DNA of 64,000 nt. Origin: Dromiciops gliroides. Lineage: Eukaryota > Chordata > Mammalia > Microbiotheria > Microbiotheriidae. The position numbers were made by a program, and so were the translations under genes. Of this stretch, positions 10,187-21,048 are shown piece by piece (position 1 is the stretch's first letter; every line of letters begins with the position of its first letter). The notes beneath the pieces are model-generated. The model did no database searches. It worked only from the letters and a program-made list of their open reading frames with translations, and had not been told where the DNA came from. The stretch covers positions 448,509,322-448,573,321 of the forward strand of contig NC_057864.1 in assembly GCF_019393635.1 (NCBI RefSeq), given 5' to 3'.

Positions 10187-11260
10187 ATGGGGACTAGGGG
10201 AACTGCGTCTTCCCTGAGTGTCTTCCTCTTGCTGTTTGCCCTGGGAACACAACTTCTCGTACTGGGCTTCCCTGCGCAGGACTTCATTTTTCGCCCAGAG
10301 AGGGACTTCGTCTCCAGCGAAATGACCATTCCAGGGCAGTTGGGTTACTCCAGTGGAGACCCCGAAGCAGCAGTGAGCCGGTTGTCCTACCTCCTGGGCA
10401 CAGAGGGCAAGGAGCACATCGCCACCTTGTTTCCCTGGACAAAGGGAAGAAAGATGATGTCCACTCAGACATGCGATCTACTAACTGCCCAAGAAAGAGT
10501 CCCCCAGTGGATCCACACCAAGATCCCTGACAAGTCTAGTTTCTGTCATCTGCCCCAGAACTACGCAGATCTGGTCATGGTGGTGACCAGTCATGGTGAA
10601 GTAAGGTGCACCCAGGAGGGCTGCTGCTCCCGAGGGCTTTGCCATCTGCAAGGCTGGAGCTTTCCGGCCAGAAGAGCCAGCGAATCCCCTCTGGCTTGCT
10701 ACGAAAAAGGAGGACCACGCTCGGGCGGTGCTGGGTTCGATGGTCTGATTTACAAGCAGTACGAAGGCGGTGATGTCTTCTGTGGGAGGCTGCTGTGTAC
10801 CGAAGCCAAGGTGGTACCTATCCTGCCCGACGGTTCGGTCATTTTGACTCTCGTGAGAAAGTCGGGCATTATCTGCTGGGGGACAGATTACCGGCACGAA
10901 ATGGTCACGGTGCAGATACCTGATGTGCAAAAGGTCAAGGACTGCAACCCCTGTGGGGAAGGATTCTTGTGCTTAAATAAAACCTGTCACCCGGTTTCTG
11001 TTTACAAGATTGACTGTGTCTCAGACAAGTGTATCAGGGGAGGAATTTGCAAAGGTCAAAGAAACTGCCATTGCAAACAGGAATTCCTAAAGGGGCCCAA
11101 ATATAAAGAAAGCAATGAAAGTGTACCTTCCATCAAACGGAAGAAGCCTCCTAGGAAAAGCATATTACCTCTGGTCATTTTGCATATCCGAATTTTTCTT
11201 TTAATTTTATCAATCTGTATGGCATTCTTTGCTAAAATGATAGCTCTATTGTTTGTTTAA
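10187..11260 (+). CDS. ADAM30: ADAM30-like membrane protein lacking the metalloprotease domain (357 aa)
   Basis: Intronless frame starting at the ATG at 10187 (A at -3, G at +4). Residues 5-29 form a signal peptide (SVFLLLFALGTQLLVLG). Residues 32-85 (DFIFRPERDF, EMTIPGQL, VSRLSYLL) match the prodomain start of ADAM30-type proteins. From about residue 95 the sequence looks like the end of the disintegrin domain (TCDLL, KSSFC), then the cysteine-rich domain (ACYEKGG, GGDVFCGRLLC, IICWGTDYR, CNPCGEGFLCLNKTC), an EGF-like segment (277-296) and a membrane segment (about 325-350). Human ADAM30 is about 790 residues and also intronless; here roughly 400 residues covering the rest of the prodomain, the zinc protease with HExxH, and most of the disintegrin domain are absent without loss of frame. 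It may be a catalytically dead derivative or a decaying copy. Family assignment is firm; ADAM30 rather than ADAM20/21/29 rests on the prodomain match as recalled and the PHGDH neighbourhood. Confidence 0.75.
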   Translation: MGTRGTASSLSVFLLLFALGTQLLVLGFPAQDFIFRPERDFVSSEMTIPGQLGYSSGDPEAAVSRLSYLLGTEGKEHIATLFPWTKGRKMMSTQTCDLLTAQERVPQWIHTKIPDKSSFCHLPQNYADLVMVVTSHGEVRCTQEGCCSRGLCHLQGWSFPARRASESPLACYEKGGPRSGGAGFDGLIYKQYEGGDVFCGRLLCTEAKVVPILPDGSVILTLVRKSGIICWGTDYRHEMVTVQIPDVQKVKDCNPCGEGFLCLNKTCHPVSVYKIDCVSDKCIRGGICKGQRNCHCKQEFLKGPKYKESNESVPSIKRKKPPRKSILPLVILHIRIFLLILSICMAFFAKMIALLFV

Positions 11261-11344
11261 AAAAGAAAGGATCCACCTCCAGCAAAAGAAAAAAGAAAGA
11301 AAAGAAAGAAAAAGATGGAAAATCTACATAATTGGCAAACATAA
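11261..11344 (+). other. Lys/Arg-rich frame continuing past the ADAM30-like stop
   Basis: In the same frame after the TAA at 11258-11260, 27 further codons are open before the next stop at 11342. They encode a very basic stretch (KRKDPPPAKEKRKKRKKK). ADAM30 in other mammals has a long Lys-rich cytoplasmic tail, so the TAA may be a truncating mutation. The tract is also A/G-rich, so it could be simple sequence. Confidence 0.4.
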
Positions 11345-11349
11345 ATAAA
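11344..11349 (+). terminator. Possible poly(A) signal of the ADAM30-like gene
   Basis: AATAAA 84 bases past the stop; a second AATAAA lies at 11460-11465. Which one is used cannot be told. Confidence 0.35.
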
Positions 11350-11556
11350 CAAAACATAGCTTGCAATTTAGAGGGTCCTGGGATGGAAGGAGAGGGCTAT
11401 CCTGTTGGAAATATATACATATTTGCTTTACAGTTAGGTGTTGTTAATGTATATTTTAAAATAAAGATTAAATTTTATGTGGAACATGAGATTTTTAAAT
11501 CCTATTTTCAGATTATTCATCCTGTCCCCAAGCATCTGTTAAAGATGGAAGGATCT

Positions 11557-11719
11557 TGGGGGCAGCTAGGTGGTGCAGTAGATAAAGCACTGGCCCTGGA
11601 TTCAGGAGGGCCTGAGTTCAAATCTGGCCTCAGACACTTGACACTTACTAGCTGTGTGACCCTGGGCAAGTCACTTAACCCTCACTGCCCTGCAAAAAAA
11701 GAAGAAGAAGAAAAAAAAG
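11557..11719 (+). repeat. tRNA-derived SINE
   Basis: Target copies AAGATGGAAGGATCTT and AAGATGGGAGATCTT flank it; tail of A and GAA units. Confidence 0.9.
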
Positions 11720-11929
11720 ATGGGAGATCTTGTTTGCCTGAAAATCTGAGTTCTCACAAAATTTCCAATGTTGGAGAAAATTTCCAGTGTTGAATTTCTA
11801 GTGAGAGTTTTTCAAGAGGAAGTTTCACTATTCATTCAAATCTTGAACTTCCCTAGAGATAGGGTTAAAATCTGACTTAGTCTGCAGCAATAGGAATTTA
11901 GGGGATATTCATTCTTCTGTCTCTCTGAC

Positions 11930-12325
11930 AAAATACTCATTGTGTAATCTCGGGCAAATGACTAAATCTCTCTGGGATTCATTTTTCTCATCTGCAAAAT
12001 AAAGTAAAAAAATAAAATAAAATCCCTTCTCACCCCAAGATACTTTGATTCTATCAAAATATTACAGGGATATTTGGTAGAGAAGGGAGAAATCAGGAAG
12101 ATGATTTGGCCTGTGGCAGGCTGCACACTGACTGTCACCAGTACTAAAGACATAAGATTTAGAACTGAAAGGGGCTGTAGTGGCCGTTGAATCCAAACTC
12201 CCTCATTTTACATGCAAAGAAACTGAGGCCCAGATAGGTTAAGCAGGTTGCCCTTGGTTATACATGCAGGAAATCAAGTAGAACTCAAACCCCAACTATA
12301 AATTCAGCCCCCTTCTCCCTAAACT
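11930..12325. repeat. MIR-like fragments
   Basis: A + strand piece at 11930-12060 (GTAATCTCGGGCAAATGAC) and an antisense piece at 12170-12325 (CATTTTACATGCAAAGAAAC). Confidence 0.45.
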
Positions 12326-12329
12326 GTAC

Positions 12330-12830
12330 AGGGTCCCAGACTGATCCTAAGATTTATAAGGTTGCTTAAGGATTTTCACTCCCTTTCTACCACTCAAATC
12401 ATCTCTAGGACAGAAAGGCAACTTCCCTTCGCCCCCCAATAGTGGGGAAAATGAAATAAAAAGAGGCTGGAACATTGAAGGGAGGAAAAGAATCATAGGA
12501 ATAGAGAATAGTCTGTCATGAGGAAGAAAAACAAGAATATGGGGTCTCCTATCAGATTATGCTGAGCCTTGACATTATAATCTGAATCATTAGGTTGAAC
12601 TTCATTCAAATTCCATAGTATTTCCATGGCACAGTGGGGTAATTTCTGGGAGATTTGGTAAGCAAAATTAGCCATCTGTCAAATGATCTGTTTGTTCTCT
12701 CCCAATCATAGGAAACACAAATAACATCTGATAAGATCCATGAATCCAACTAGTCAGTATTCTAATTCAAGGGAAACAACACAAGTGAGGAGACCAAGCT
12801 TTATCCCACTTATCCAAATAGAACACGGAT
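12330..12830. other. Intergenic, nothing recognised
   Basis: No gene or known repeat seen. Confidence 0.45.
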
Positions 12831-12839
12831 GCTTTCTTT

Positions 12840-12980
12840 TTTTTTTATTTTTGCAAGGCAGTGGGGGTTAAGCCCAGGGTCACACAACTAGTAAGTGTCA
12901 AGTGTCCGAGGCCGGATTTGAACTCAGGTACTCCTGAATCCAGAGCCGGTGCTTTATCCACTGTGCCACCTAGCTGCCCC
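12840..12980 (-). repeat. tRNA-derived SINE, antisense
   Basis: Flanked by GGATGCTTTCTT on both sides; internal deletion of the TGACTTGC segment. Confidence 0.88.
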
Positions 12981-13237
12981 CATGGATGCTTTCTTAATGC
13001 AGCATGCTTCGACATATGCCCAGAGAACCTAACATAGGACCTCCCCCACATCCCAATCAAGTAGTTTTAAAAATTCATCCTATTTTGGTTACGTGGCCAA
13101 TGGAAGAGGCTACACATACCTTTGTGGTATGGAAGCAAATAGTGTCTTCTCCCAGGAGTAGGTCCATGGTGTCTCCTAAATGGGTGTGTGATAAAATAAC
13201 GGGATTTGGCAGATGCCCAGAGGTCCCACCTGAATGA

Positions 13238-14040
13238 TGTAGTACTGTTTGGGAAACTGGGTAGGTACCTACTAGGGATGATTGGATATGGGCCACACCT
13301 GGCCGCCCTGAGTGACGTATGCTGCTGATGTCAGCAGGGGAACCACTCTCCAACATCCAGCTTGAAAGACCTCCCTTTTGGGGGAGGGAGAGTAAAAGTA
13401 GAAAAGGAATGATTGCTGAGGAGATCTCTTCCTTTCCTGTCAGTGAGCTTCAGAGAGCAGATGCAGAGGGGCTACACAGCTGTTTCCTATTGAAACTACG
13501 GACCCCAAGTGGTGAGTTAATAAAAACAGGTCCAGCTCTTTGAATTAACTGAGCTAGAAGCAAGTTTGGGGATTGTGTCAGTGTTTGCTAGAGCCAGTGA
13601 GCTTATCCATTTTTCTCTTTCCCTATTTCTCTCGTCCCTGACTTAATTAATTTCACCTCTGCTATGTATTTTATTCTCATTAATAAAGCCTGATTTGTTT
13701 GTGGAAAAGAGGCTGTTGGGCAGCTAGATGGCGCAGTGTATAGAGCACCAGCCCTGGATTCAGGAGGACCTGAGTTCAAATCTGACCTCACACACTTAAC
13801 ACTTACTAGCTGTGTGACCCTGGGCAAGTCACTTAAACCCAATTGCCTCACTAAAAAAAAAAGAAAAGAGGCTGTTAATCTCCTTTCATATTGGCCTGGG
13901 AGAAATAACTTAAAAAGGCAGTTTGGAAGGGAGGAAACTTTGGACCTAGAGGTCCCTCATTATTTTCTGAACCCCAATATTACAGCGAGCCACCCAATTA
14001 ACTCTCCCCATATTAAATTTGACCCCTACAGTTGTCTCAT
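13238..14040 (+). mobile_element. Possible ERV LTR with primer-binding-like site
   Basis: TGTAG at 13238, AATAAA at about 13682, CCCCTACA ending at 14030, then TTTGGTGATCCGGGCGTG at 14042. The last motif resembles the U5/primer-binding junction of retroviruses, but no target duplication is seen and no internal viral genes follow. Boundaries are uncertain. Confidence 0.35.
13718..13862 (+). repeat. tRNA-derived SINE inside the possible LTR
   Basis: Perfect 14-base target duplication GAAAAGAGGCTGTT at 13704-13717 and 13863-13876. Confidence 0.93.
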
Positions 14041-14419
14041 CTTTGGTGATCCGGGCGTGAATAAAAAGCCCTATTACACTTGCTAAAGGAAATAAAGTTT
14101 CATCTCAAATTTTATAGTTCACTGTATATGCCCCAAAAATTGTATAATTGACACAATTAAAAGGTGTACTAAAAATATAAGTAATGTGTATCATCATTTG
14201 TATAAAATACAAAACACTTGGGAAACAATATTGATGAGGCCCAAGATGAGGGAGTGTCAGAAAAAAGCGTAGCTGTGCTTCCCTCCTCATCTTCCTCCAA
14301 ATAGATCTAGAAAATGTGCCAAACCAAATCCTGAGGGGGGAAATCCAAGAAAAATTCACAGTGAGTCATTTTTCCAGACCATTGTCATCATCACGGGGAA
14401 ACAAAGCAGTTTCTGAAAA

Positions 14420-14940
14420 CAAAGGAAGGGGTCTGGCTGGGAGCTTGTAGGCAGAGCACTTCCAAGGCAGGGAAAAGCTTAGCCCAGGGGCAAGACACAG
14501 TCCCAAACCCATACCAGGGACCCGGGACCTAGTGCAGTCGACAGGAGCAGGTGCCACTTGGCAATTTTTTTTTTGCCTACTCCCCAATTCTGGATCACAG
14601 CTCCAAAGAAGAGTGAGGAGGGTTGCAGTACCTGAGCAAGGAAAGTTCAGAAGTAAGCAGCACCACTATAGCTTGGACCACACCAGGAAGAAAGCGAGAT
14701 CTCCAACTTCTGGGTCAGGCTGAAGCCTCTTGCAGAGAAATGACCAGGGCAGGAATCCCAAACCCAAGGGAAGTCTGCATTTTTGTCACTCTGAACTATC
14801 AAGGCTTTCCAGACAATCGGCAGGGGCTGAGTCCTGCAACAGTCTGCTTTTGCTCAGACCCCAAACCCAGATCAAGATCTTTCAGGGTTCAGAACAGGAG
14901 ATCAACAATCAGATCAGATCGCTAAAAGTGACTGTTACCT
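14420..14940. other. Unclassified, possibly L1 5' UTR remnant
   Basis: Moderately GC-rich text with GGGGCAAGACACAGTCCC and CCCATACCAGGGACCCGGG resembling the 5' UTR of marsupial L1 elements. Weak evidence. Confidence 0.3.
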
Positions 14941-15032
14941 CTTACTCAATAAACTTCATTTGTTCCCTGTCTCTTCCAGGACCAAATACCAAATACTCTG
15001 ACATTCAGATCCCATCATTGCCTAATCACCCC

Positions 15033-15033
<1 letters not shown>

Positions 15034-15079
<46 letters not shown>
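15034..15079 (+). repeat. (CA)n microsatellite
   Basis: About 23 CA units. Confidence 0.95.
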
Positions 15080-15082
<3 letters not shown>

Positions 15083-15129
15083 CCTTTCCAGTCTTAACAG
15101 TTCACAACCTATTCTCCATATACTTTATG

Positions 15130-15283
15130 TTTTGGGGGGGGGGGTTGGACAATGGGGGTTAAGTGACCTGCCCAGGGTCGCACAGTTAGTGTCAAGTGTC
15201 TGAGGCTGAATTTGAACTCTGGTCCTCCTGAATCCAGGGCTGGTGCTCTATCCACTGTGCCACCTAGCTTCCCCGCCCCCCTG
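15130..15283 (-). repeat. tRNA-derived SINE, antisense
   Basis: Flanked by CCATATACTT on both sides; G run of 11 at the tail junction. Confidence 0.88.
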
Positions 15284-15364
15284 CCATATACTTTCAATCC
15301 ATCAGTGTTGGACTCCAGTATTGAAACAATATTGTTCCCCAAATAGGACACCCTATCTCTTGAC

Positions 15365-15510
15365 TCTAGGTATTTTCTCTCTCTCCTATCCCTAGAATGC
15401 TCTCCCTCTTCATTTCTGCCTCCTAGTTTCTCTGGTGTCTTTAAAGTCCCTGCTGAAATTTCACCTTCTACATGAAGCCTTTTTCAATCCCTCTTAATTT
15501 AAAGTTTCCT
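15365..15510 (+). repeat. L2/L3-like LINE fragment
   Basis: AGAATGCTCTCCCTCTTCAT and GCTGAAATTTCACCTTCTAC follow the L2 3' end pattern. Confidence 0.4.
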
Positions 15511-15559
15511 TCTGTTGATAATTTCCCATTTATCCTTTTTATATTAATTTATTTTTTGT

Positions 15560-15720
15560 TTGTGTGTGTATGTGTATGTGTGTGTGGGGGGCAATTGGGG
15601 TTAAGTGACTTGCCCAGGGTCACACAGCTAGTAAATGTCAAGTGTCTGAGATCAGATTTGAACTCAGGTCCTCCTGACTCCAGGGCCAGTGCTCTATCCA
15701 CTTTGTCACCTAGCTTCCCC
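15560..15720 (-). repeat. tRNA-derived SINE, antisense, with (TG)n tail
   Basis: SINE body from 15589; the expected A tail has become TGTGTGTGTATGTG at 15560-15586. Confidence 0.88.
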
Positions 15721-15721
15721 T

Positions 15722-15842
15722 GTCCTTCCTTTTTGAAGACGACCAGTGACATCCCAGGGTGATATCTTGACTTGGGCATGAATTGGATTTAAATTGCAAA
15801 AAGTCATCAGCCTCACTGCTTCCAGAGTCATCTGAATTCAGT
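15722..15842 (+). repeat. RTE-like marsupial repeat fragment
   Basis: GTCCTTCCTTTTTGAAGACGAC, TGACTTGGGCATGAATTGG and CATCAGCCTCACT match the family seen at 30860 and 39660. Confidence 0.55.
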
Positions 15843-15950
15843 ATATGTACATATACATATACATACACACATATATAAATATGTACACAGGAGCAGGTGC
15901 CACATATATATGCACGCACATGTGTGTATGTATGTATATATATATATATG
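15842..15950 (+). repeat. AT/AC-rich simple repeat
   Basis: Mixed TATACA, TATATA and TGTATG units. Confidence 0.85.
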
Positions 15951-16439
15951 AAACTGAATGCTAAATTATTTAAATGAGCAAGCTTGGTCCCAGAGAAGAA
16001 ATGAAAACCATACTTCTCTCTTATTTAAAAAGGTAAAAGGTCTGTGAGTGTGGTATATTAAATATACTTTCAGACACAATCCATGTCAAAGAAAAAATAT
16101 TAACACTAATACTGGACTCTGGTGTGGTTTTTTAGGCTCAAGTATGCCCGAAACAATTTTATTTGATGTATCATCATTCTACATCTGAGACATTTCTAGC
16201 TTGGAGAGAGAGACATGTCTAAACTGGTGGATCCTCTCATGGCCCAAGAACATTTTAGGTTATATTTAAAGGAACCTTAGAACAATATGTTAAAAATAAA
16301 GCCTGGGTTAATATTCAAGAAGAGTTGAGTAACCAAGTTGCCTGGTCCACTCCCCTCACTACTGAAACAATCTGTCTCATCCTGTACTTTGAGGCCCTCG
16401 CCTTTATATCAGGAGATAATATGTTTCATCGTTAGTCTT

Positions 16440-18045
16440 TCAGAGTCAGTGGTTGGTCATTATGCTGGTGAGAGTTCTTAATTTTTTCATAGATTTTTCC
16501 CTTTACCATATTGTTGTCATTGAATAAAGTGTTGTCTTGATTCTGTTCACTTTACTCTGCCCGTCTTCTCAGATTTCTCTAAAATCATTCCCTTGATCTT
16601 TCTTACAGCACAATAGTATTCCTTTTCATTTATACACCAAAACTTGTTCAGCCATCCTAGAGTTTATGGGTAGATTCCCATTCTTTGCCATGTCAGGCTA
16701 CAATTATTTTCATGCATCCTTTGAGTTTGTTTTTCTTAGGATCAATCCTTCTCTTAATCGTCCCTCTCTTTGATTCTCTCTTCTCCCTTTCCTCTATTTC
16801 CTAGTTAAATAAAATGCATTTATGTACCCAACTTATGTGTGTATTCTTCCCTTTTTTGACCAGATAAGAGTGAGGTTCAAGTGTTAGCTGTTACTTCCCC
16901 ATCCCTTTTTTTCTTGTTTTTATAGAAGGCTACTTGTGCACCCTGTTTATGTGAGATCATTTTCTATAACCTTCCTTTCCTTTTTCCTTTCCCCCATTGT
17001 ATTCCTCTTCCCTTCTCATTCTATTCTTCTGTTAAGTTCATCAAGATAACAGAACTCCTTCGTGTTATCTAATTAGACTCCTCCCTTGGTCCCAATGATA
17101 TTAGGTTTTGAGGGGACACGTGTGTCATCTCCCCATATCTGAATGTTAGAAGTTCATCCTTAAACTTTTTAGTTCCTTATCATTGTTTACGCATATTTAC
17201 ATTTTTTCTGTTTCTCTTAACTCCTGTCTTTGAACTTCAAAATTTCTATACAACTCTGGTCTTTTCATCAGGAACACTTGGAAGTCCTCTATCTCGCTAA
17301 TAGTCTATTTTCCCCTCTGTAAAATTATACTCAGTTTTCCTGGGTAAATTATTTTTGGTTGTAAGCCTATATTTTTTGTCTTCTGGATGATCCCATTCCA
17401 AGTTCTCTGCTTCTTGATGGCGGTGGCCACTAAATGACATGTGATTCTGACTGTGGCTCCTTGGTACATGGATTATTTTTTCAGGCTATTTGTAGCATTT
17501 TTTTCTTTGATCTGAAATCTCTAAATTTTGGTTATGATGTTCCAGGAAGTTTTGTTTTGGGATTTTCTTTCAGGAGGTTACCAGTAGATTCTTTATATTT
17601 CTACTTTGTTCTCTAGATCTGGGCAGTTTTCCTTTAATATTTTTGTGGAGTACGATGTCTACATTCTTTTTATTGGTCATGGTTTTCAGGTATTCCGATG
17701 ATTCCTACTATTTTTCTCCTCAACCTGTTTTCCAGGTAAGTTGTTTTTGCTTTGCAATATCTGACATTTTCTTTTATTTTTTCACAGTCTTTTCACTTTG
17801 TCTTAATATTTCTCTTTTTCTCATAGAGGTTTCTGTTTGTCCAATTCTAATATTCAGAGAGTTTGTGGCCTTGGCAAAGTGTTGGACTTCTTGTGCCAAA
17901 CTGTTTCCAGTTCCAGTTCTTTGTAATTATTCTGTCTATTGTTTTCCTAGTTTTGTTTACTTCATCCTGTATCAGTTCATTCATTTCTTTCTATACTATT
18001 TGGCATTATTCATTTTCATTTTTATGATAGCAATACTCTATTAAA
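16440..18045 (-). mobile_element. HAL1-like L1 relative, antisense and decayed
   Basis: Reading the - strand, 18045 to about 17200 resembles the L1 ORF1 coiled-coil and RNA-binding region; on the + strand this shows as TTTCAGGAGGTTACCAGTAG, ATCTGGGCAGTTTTCCTT and TAAAATTATACTCAGTTTTC. It passes directly into 3' UTR-like sequence (17200-16440, for example CACAATAGTATTCCTTTTC) with no ORF2-sized gap. ORF1 followed by 3' UTR without ORF2 is the HAL1 (half-L1) layout. The frame is broken many times. Confidence 0.5.
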
Positions 18046-18169
18046 AAAGTTTTAATCAGTTAACAAGGGACTGTACTAGGTGCTGGAAATACAAAGGCCA
18101 AAGTAAGATAGACCTTAGCCTCCAAAAATTAATTGTTCTGGGTAGAGACAAGTGTACATATAAACATTA

Positions 18170-18430
18170 GGATGTACAATGGTTAGAGCATTGAACTTGT
18201 AGTCAGGTCAACCTAACTTCAAATCCAGCTTCAGGTGTTTAATAGTTGGGTGTCATGGGGCAAGTCACTTAACTGCTATGAGCCTCAGTTTCCACATTTG
18301 TAAAATGGTGATGATAAAAACATCTACCTTAGAGGGTAGTTATTAGAATAAAAAGGGATAACTTACATTAAGTGCATGTTACAAACCTGAAAGCACTTTA
18401 AAAACGCTAGCTATTTTATATGCAATTATA
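18170..18430 (+). repeat. MIR-type SINE
   Basis: CAATGGTTAGAGCATTGAAC, CTATGAGCCTCAGTTTCC and TAAAATGGTGATGATAAAA in MIR order, ending in the AAAGCACTTTAAAAACGCTA tail. Confidence 0.7.
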
Positions 18431-18721
18431 AACACATATATGTTTAAACATACACACACACATAAAGTATGTCCAAAGCAAGCTCAAACACTCTGTGACT
18501 ATTTCCTATCTGCTTCCTGCGTGGCAGAGAACAGCCTTCTCGTCAGTTGATGATCCAGAACCGAGAGGACCTAGAAAAGTTATTAACTAGCCATCTTCTT
18601 TTCCCTTTTGGTAACTGAGTCAAGGACTGCACTAAATCTCCAGGTGTGGAGAGGAGGAGAGCACCAGAGGCCTCCTCTCTGGAAACCGTCATGGTCTCAT
18701 GCTGTAGCTGTTTTTTGTTTT

Positions 18722-18856
18722 TCAGGGCAATGAGGGTTAAGTGACTTGCCCAGGGTCACACAGCTAGTAAGTGTCAAGTGTCTGAGGCCACATTTGAACT
18801 CGGGTCCTCCTGAATCCAGGGCTGGTGCTTTATCCACTGAGCTACCTAGCTGTCCT
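18722..18856 (-). repeat. tRNA-derived SINE, antisense
   Basis: CAGGGCAATGAGGGTTAAG start, GAGCTACCTAGCTGTCC end. Confidence 0.9.
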
Positions 18857-19204
18857 TCCTGTGTCTGTTTTTCTATGTCTTTGGTGTTTTATTATTTGCT
18901 GCTCTTAGGTGGAGCAGACTAGACCATGGCTGTGTGAAGTTTGAAAGGTCAGGGGAGCCATCAAATAGCCAGGAAAAATCATCTATAACCAGAGTTTCCA
19001 GCTACATTCCTAAGGAGTGAACCACAGGCAGCCGAGACATTGTGTCCTACAAACAGGGAAGTACCTAGTCCATCAGATAAGCCACAACTGGAAGTGAACT
19101 TGGTGGGGTGAGTGCTTTGTAGAAATGTCTTTGCTGTGTTTGAGGAACAGCAAAAAGGTCAGCTATTCTACAGTGGTTAGCTACTTTATTTTGCTACCAC
19201 AAAA

Positions 19205-19326
19205 AGTGACCCTAAGAATATTATATTATATTGTATTGTAGTATATTGTATTATAGTATATTGTAGCATATTGTAGTATAGTATATATGTGATAGATAGA
19301 TAGATATATAGATAGGTAGATAGATA
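19205..19326 (+). repeat. (TATTGTAGTA)n and (GATA)n simple repeats
   Basis: About six decamer-like TATTGTAGTATA units, then GATAGATAGATA units. Confidence 0.85.
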
Positions 19327-19592
19327 GTATGATAATGATAACTAGCATTTCTATATAGTACCAGGCACTGTTCTAAGCACTTTACAAATATAATCTCATT
19401 TATCCTCACAACGACCTTGGGAGGTAAGTGGTATTGTTATCCCCAATTCACATATGAGGAAACTGAAGCAAACAGAGGTGAAGGGACTTGCCCAAGGTCA
19501 CACAGCTAGTAAGCATCTGAAGCTGGATTTGAACTCAAGTCTTCCTGACTTCAGGCTAGGCACTCTATCCACTGCTCCGCCTAGTATCCTCA
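19327..19592 (-). repeat. MIR SINE, antisense, nearly full length
   Basis: From GATAATAACTAGCATTT through CCTCACAACGACCTTGGG, CAAGGTCACACAGCTAG to CCACTGCTCCGCCTAG. Confidence 0.8.
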
Positions 19593-20011
19593 CAAGTTGC
19601 TTATTAAGAAAGCCCAGGACGAGGAGGTAACAATCCTCTTACATTTCACCCTGGTCAGTCCAAATTTGGAGTACTATATTTAGTTCTGAAAGAAACAGAC
19701 AAGATGGAACACAGTCAGAAGAAGGGCGTGACTGAGGACCATGCCGGATGGTGACTGCTTGTAAGAAGTGCCAGTGTTTAGTCTGGAGAAAAGAAGACTG
19801 GGTGGGGGAGGGGTGATAGCAGGTGGAGAACCATGGAAAACAGCCTTTAGGTGATGAGAAAGGCAGGACTAACTGCACACTATGGAAGCTGCAGAGGGAA
19901 ACCCTTCGACTAAATGTAAGGAAAAACTAACTGCCATTGTTGACCTTCTGGTCAAAGCAGTAATTCTCCCTTACTTCAAGTAGAATTGTCAGTAATAGTG
20001 GAATGTTTAGA

Positions 20012-20150
20012 GGCAACAAGGTGGTACAGAGGATAGTGGGTTGGAATTGGAGCAGGCAAGTTTCCAGATCGAATCCTGCCTCAGATGTTTCCTAGCTGTG
20101 AGACCCTGGGGAAGTCATTTAACCTCCACTTTGGATTTCTTATCTATAAA
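20012..20150 (+). repeat. MIR-type SINE
   Basis: GGCAACAAGGTGGTACAGAG head, CTAGCTGTGAGACCCTGGGG and TCTTATCTATAAAATG. Confidence 0.65.
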
Positions 20151-20151
20151 A

Positions 20152-20390
20152 TGTTGTTTTGTTGTTTGACTCTTCGTGATCCCATTTGGGGTTTTCTTGG
20201 CAAAGATAGTGGAGGGGTTTGCCATTTCCTTCTCCAGCTCATTTTACACACAAGGAACTGAGGCAAACAGGGTTAAGTGACTTCCCCAGGGTCACACAGC
20301 TAGTAAGTTATCTGAGGTCTGATTTGAACTCAGGAAAATGAGTCATCCTCACTTCAGGCCCTATCCACTGTGCCACCTAGATACCCTCCT
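20152..20390 (-). repeat. MAR1-type SINE with RTE tail, antisense
   Basis: Starts with the reversed RTE end (GACTCTTCGTGATCCCATTT, TGCCATTTCCTTCTCCAG) and ends CCACTGTGCCACCTAG. Confidence 0.75.
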
Positions 20391-20889
20391 ATCTGGGTTT
20401 AGATTTGGGGAGCAAATATAAGAGGGAGACTACAGTGGATTAAGTTCAAAACAACAGGGGGAAAAATCCCTCAGCCTTCTCTTTGTGTGGTGTAATCAAT
20501 CTATTTGACAAAATCCCTAAACTCAGTCTCTATGGGTTGGGGGATTTTCCAATATTGCTGCCCGTTCCAACCTGGCCTCTTTGATGAAGAGCAGAAACAT
20601 CACCTTCTGTCCCCTTCTCTGATAGAATCGCTGGAGACAAGCTATGGTTAAAAAATGACTTTTTACTAAACAAAGGTCAGGGTAGAAATAAAACAAACAG
20701 TGGAAATTGTGAGTTACAGACAGGTTGCAATGTACAGTACTTCAGAGGCAAACAGCAGAATTTCCCTTAATTACCGGGACATGTTCTCTCCCATATTTGG
20801 CTACTCCTTTTGAGGGAAAAGGGAAAAGAGTTGGACTTGGCCACCAATATTTTCTTCATCATCTTACTCCTTCTCTTTTCCTGACGGTT

Positions 20890-21048
20890 TTGTTTGTTTG
20901 TTTTCTTTTGGTTTTTTTGGTGAGGCAATTGGGGTTAAGTGACTTGCCCAGGGTCACACAGCTAGTAAGTGTTAAGTGTCTGAGGCCAGATATGAACTCA
21001 GGTCCTTCTAAATCCAAGGCTCTATCCACTGCACCACCTAGCTGCCCC
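20890..21048 (-). repeat. tRNA-derived SINE, antisense
   Basis: T/G-rich reversed tail, then GAGGCAATTGGGGTTAAGTG to CACCTAGCTGCCCC. Confidence 0.9.
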
